Shown: positions 31,339-33,647 of the stretch, piece after piece
How positions within the stretch are numbered: the stretch's first letter is position 1
How the letters are laid out: each line of letters begins with the position of its first letter
Source: Roseburia sp.
Lineage (GTDB): Bacteria; Bacillota; Clostridia; Lachnospirales; Lachnospiraceae
Assembly (NCBI GenBank): GCA_023664725.1
Contig: JAMPFA010000001.1
Coordinates: forward strand, 764,924 to 798,570
DNA length: 33,647 nucleotides
Reading direction: 5' to 3'
Position numbers and translations under genes: made by a program
Notes under the pieces: generated by a model
The model's input: the letters and a program-made list of their open reading frames with translations, nothing else
Database searches by the model: none
Told to the model about the DNA's origin: nothing

Positions 31339-33342
31339 CTAATCCACTAACCACTCCGTCTCATCCCCACAAATATTACGGATTTTTACCCTAAGCGGTC
31401 TCTCCCTGCTGCATATCCTTGCATCCCAAAAATCCTTTGTCTTAATGCCATTTTTTATGACATAACCATTCCTATCAATCTTAATCTCACTGTCAGAATG
31501 CCATTCACCTTCAAATGCAGTACAGTCAAGGCTCAAAAATTCAATAAATTCCACCCCCTCCTCACTGACTTCGATTGGTTTATATGGCCTCTTACTTGAA
31601 GAATTAAGAAATGCCTTTTGATTAAATTCCATTATTTTCTGCATCACACGGTCACTGGCAAACCTGTCTATGGTAACGGCATATCCGCCAAATAAATCCT
31701 CCTGTATCGGTTCGCAATGAAACTGGGCATAATCCCCAATTACAACATCATCCAAAATATTTTTCAAATCACGCAGCTCTATCTCAACCGTTGTACTGTC
31801 ATCATTCTTAATAAAATCTTCTATTTCTTTCTGATTCGCAAGGTCGATATAATATACAATTACCTTATTTACATTGCTTTCCAGCTCTGGGATTGCCTGA
31901 TGGATTATGCGGTTCATTTGAACGGTATCCAGCAGCTTTGATGCGCTGTCCTCCAAATTTGGAATATACACAGGAATCGTTCCCCTCTTACTGTCAGAAA
32001 TGGAACCTGCCCAAAAGGAATTTAAAGAATCATCCTGCTTTAATCCCAGAATCAAAGATTTTATCTTGTCCATTGTCTGTACAGGATTTCGGTAAAACTG
32101 TACCCCGTCTTTAATTTCAAGCACATCAAACTGCGCTTTATCCGCAACAAGACGGTCACGAGTGGTTTGAATGGAATTAACGCCTATATCACAATGGATA
32201 AACTTCCTGCCAAGCTTATGCGCCACTGCCGATGTCACGCCACTTCCGCCAAAAAAATCAGCCACAATCATATTTTGGTTGGAAGATGCATGGATAATAC
32301 GTTCCAATAATGCCTCTGGTTTTTGAGTAGAATACTCAATCCGTTCTTCCGCCTGGGAATTAACAGGAGATATATCATCCCATAAACCACTAATAATTCT
32401 GCCTTTTAATGTATCCAGATACCGTTTATAACGTGGCCTGTTATTATTCGTCATAGTAATCAAACCTTCACCACACAATTTATCTATATTCTCTTGGGAA
32501 TACCTCCAATGAGTTCCAGCCGGCGGCTCGATTGAAACACCAAAAAAAGTCCTTGCCTCCCCTGCCCCTGGCGCTGTCAGATTATCAAGTGCAAATTTTC
32601 TGCCATTTTCGTCCGTATTAGAATAATATTTACCTATATGTTCTTCAGAATGCGATGTATATTGTGGATTCCAAATAAAATCATCATTACTCTTATGATA
32701 GCAAAAAATACTATCGTGAATTTGGGCAAAACCTTCCCTTTGAGCATGTGACGTCGTTCGTTTCCAAATAATTTCACTTGAAAAATTATCCTCGCCAAAA
32801 ATCTCATCCATCAAAATTTTCACATAATGCCCTATGTGATAGTCCAAATGCACATAAATAGATGCCGTTTCACTCATAACGCTCTTAATCGCCATAAGAT
32901 TTTCATACATCCAATTAAGGTATTTCTCTTTGTCCCAGATATCCCCGTACATCTTTTCTTCAAATGTCTTCCACTCGTCCATATCCAATTCTTCCTCGGC
33001 CTGTTGAACCACTTCTGCAAGTTTCGGATTGCGGCGGAGATAAACTTTTTTCGCATAATCAGCTCCGCTGGCAAATGGCGGGTCAATATATACAAGGTCA
33101 ACCTGTATTCCCTTCTGTTTTAGATAAGCGCAGGATGATACACATTCCCCCCGGATAACCATATTCCCACTATTGTTTTTGCCAACCGTCTCCTTCTTTT
33201 CCATTTCGTAAAGCGGCATTCCCCGCTGCAAAACCATAGAGACATCATCTGCGCCGCGATATTTTAATATTCTGTTAAAATTGCCAAGAACCGCCTGCCC
33301 TTCAATCGGCTCCGGCACAAAGGGAACATATTTCATCGGCAT
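31339..33342 (-). CDS. mod: type III restriction-modification DNA methyltransferase (Mod)
   Basis: A 667-residue beta-class N6-adenine methyltransferase that should also give target recognition to a type III R-M complex. Motif IV is DPPF at residues 87-90 (VDLVYIDPPFASG). Motif I, FFGGSG, follows near residue 370 (ADFFGGSGVTSAVAHKLG), the order expected for the beta class. The region between them, with IWKRTTSHAQ and STQKPEALLERII, fits N6-adenine Mod proteins; the long C-terminal part is probably target recognition and Res contact. The ATG has AGGAGG 8 nt upstream, inside the end of res; the gap to res is 3 bp. No simple-sequence repeat that would allow phase variation was seen. The order res then mod is the reverse of the common mod-res order. 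Confidence 0.88.
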   Translation of the reverse strand: MPMKYVPFVPEPIEGQAVLGNFNRILKYRGADDVSMVLQRGMPLYEMEKKETVGKNNSGNMVIRGECVSSCAYLKQKGIQVDLVYIDPPFASGADYAKKVYLRRNPKLAEVVQQAEEELDMDEWKTFEEKMYGDIWDKEKYLNWMYENLMAIKSVMSETASIYVHLDYHIGHYVKILMDEIFGEDNFSSEIIWKRTTSHAQREGFAQIHDSIFCYHKSNDDFIWNPQYTSHSEEHIGKYYSNTDENGRKFALDNLTAPGAGEARTFFGVSIEPPAGTHWRYSQENIDKLCGEGLITMTNNNRPRYKRYLDTLKGRIISGLWDDISPVNSQAEERIEYSTQKPEALLERIIHASSNQNMIVADFFGGSGVTSAVAHKLGRKFIHCDIGVNSIQTTRDRLVADKAQFDVLEIKDGVQFYRNPVQTMDKIKSLILGLKQDDSLNSFWAGSISDSKRGTIPVYIPNLEDSASKLLDTVQMNRIIHQAIPELESNVNKVIVYYIDLANQKEIEDFIKNDDSTTVEIELRDLKNILDDVVIGDYAQFHCEPIQEDLFGGYAVTIDRFASDRVMQKIMEFNQKAFLNSSSKRPYKPIEVSEEGVEFIEFLSLDCTAFEGEWHSDSEIKIDRNGYVIKNGIKTKDFWDARICSRERPLRVKIRNICGDETEWLVD

Positions 33343-33345
33343 TTC

Positions 33346-33647
33346 CTATTCCTCCTCAAAAAAATCCATTATTTTTTGGCGTGTCACTGCTATTCTCTCA
33401 CTCTCTGTCAGCACATCTTCCAGATATAGATAGTCAAAACGTGTATAGCCAAAAGCCTGATTGTTCTGCTTGGTAAACTCCGTTTCCATAAAAATACGCT
33501 TATCCTCAAACTTATCTTTATAAATTTCGCCTTTTGTCTCCACTATGACAACCTTATGAATCTGTCCATTCTGACGCTGTAAAATCAGAAAATCCGGCGT
33601 ATACATTCCTATGTATTTCCTTTTCTGGTATGCCGTCGTACAGAACT
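33346..33647 (-). CDS. res: type III restriction enzyme Res subunit, C-terminal end (partial)
   Basis: Only the last roughly 100 codons are in the window; the frame is open to the edge. The PD-(D/E)xK endonuclease domain is visible: YTPDFLIL supplies the Asp and VVIVETKGEIY the Glu and Lys. After it comes a helix ending in DFFEEE. In type III systems this domain cuts DNA after ATP-driven communication between sites, and the helicase part would lie beyond the window. The stop codon overlaps the ribosome site of mod, so translational coupling is likely. An internal ATG at 33606 is not a real start because the frame upstream continues with domain-like sequence (YQKRKYIG). Confidence 0.82.
   Translation of the reverse strand, partial: FCTTAYQKRKYIGMYTPDFLILQRQNGQIHKVVIVETKGEIYKDKFEDKRIFMETEFTKQNNQAFGYTRFDYLYLEDVLTESERIAVTRQKIMDFFEEE

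Noticed and set aside
1-33647. CRISPR arrays, complete insertion sequences, integrases or prophage genes
   Set aside because: No regularly spaced repeats and no transposase, integrase or phage structural motif was seen on either strand.

Overview
The window looks like a chromosomal segment from a Gram-positive anaerobe of the class Clostridia, most likely Lachnospiraceae. The signs are AGGAGG-type ribosome binding sites, sigma-A-like promoters, two pyruvate:ferredoxin oxidoreductases (PFOR), an [FeFe]-hydrogenase-type protein, a CBS/DRTGG-type manganese pyrophosphatase, a MecA adaptor, an ECF sigma factor with a DUF4179 anti-sigma partner, and an AgrC/AgrA-like two-component system. The assignment rests on gene content only; no rRNA, tRNA or CRISPR array was seen.

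Layout. 1-1480: AT-rich accessory stretch with a truncated nucleotide-kinase-like gene, a small membrane protein and an unrecognised 178-aa protein. 1490-7320 (minus strand): a complete fructose PTS operon, fruR-fruK-fruA-ptsH-ptsI, from a promoter overlain by three tandem 10-bp repeats to a hairpin terminator. It carries its own HPr and Enzyme I, and this HPr has Lys in place of the regulatory Ser46. 7370-10370 (minus): a tight operon of Mn-pyrophosphatase, MecA and a flavin-reductase-like protein. 10500-11153: a tail-anchored coiled-coil protein. 11342-21608: two full-length PFOR genes, both minus strand. Between them lie an ECF sigma/anti-sigma pair (minus), a DUF3800 gene (plus) and about 300 bp of structured, apparently non-coding DNA.

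21609-28489: the upstream region of the second PFOR carries four copies of TTTGGNACAA in two inverted pairs. Next come a 61-aa protein and a 986-aa mosaic surface protein (minus). Divergent from these are an XRE regulator, a LytTR response regulator, a GHKL sensor kinase and a secreted protein (plus). A perfect 21-bp dyad sits in the divergent promoter region, and 13-bp direct repeats at 22-bp pitch, of LytTR type, precede the secreted-protein gene. This is the most coherent candidate for a little-described local signalling and surface-protein circuit. 28507-29736: an [FeFe]-hydrogenase-like protein. 29887-31272: small genes and decayed genes plus a HEPN-like protein. 31339-33647: a type III restriction-modification locus, mod complete and res running off the window end.

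How it fits together: fructose enters as fructose-1-phosphate and is passed to glycolysis by FruK. Pyruvate is oxidised by PFOR, giving acetyl-CoA and reduced ferredoxin, which is the usual electron source for hydrogenases. The accessory islands (AT-rich ends, the DUF3800/ncRNA island, R-M/HEPN) look like defence or mobile cargo inserted around this fermentative core.
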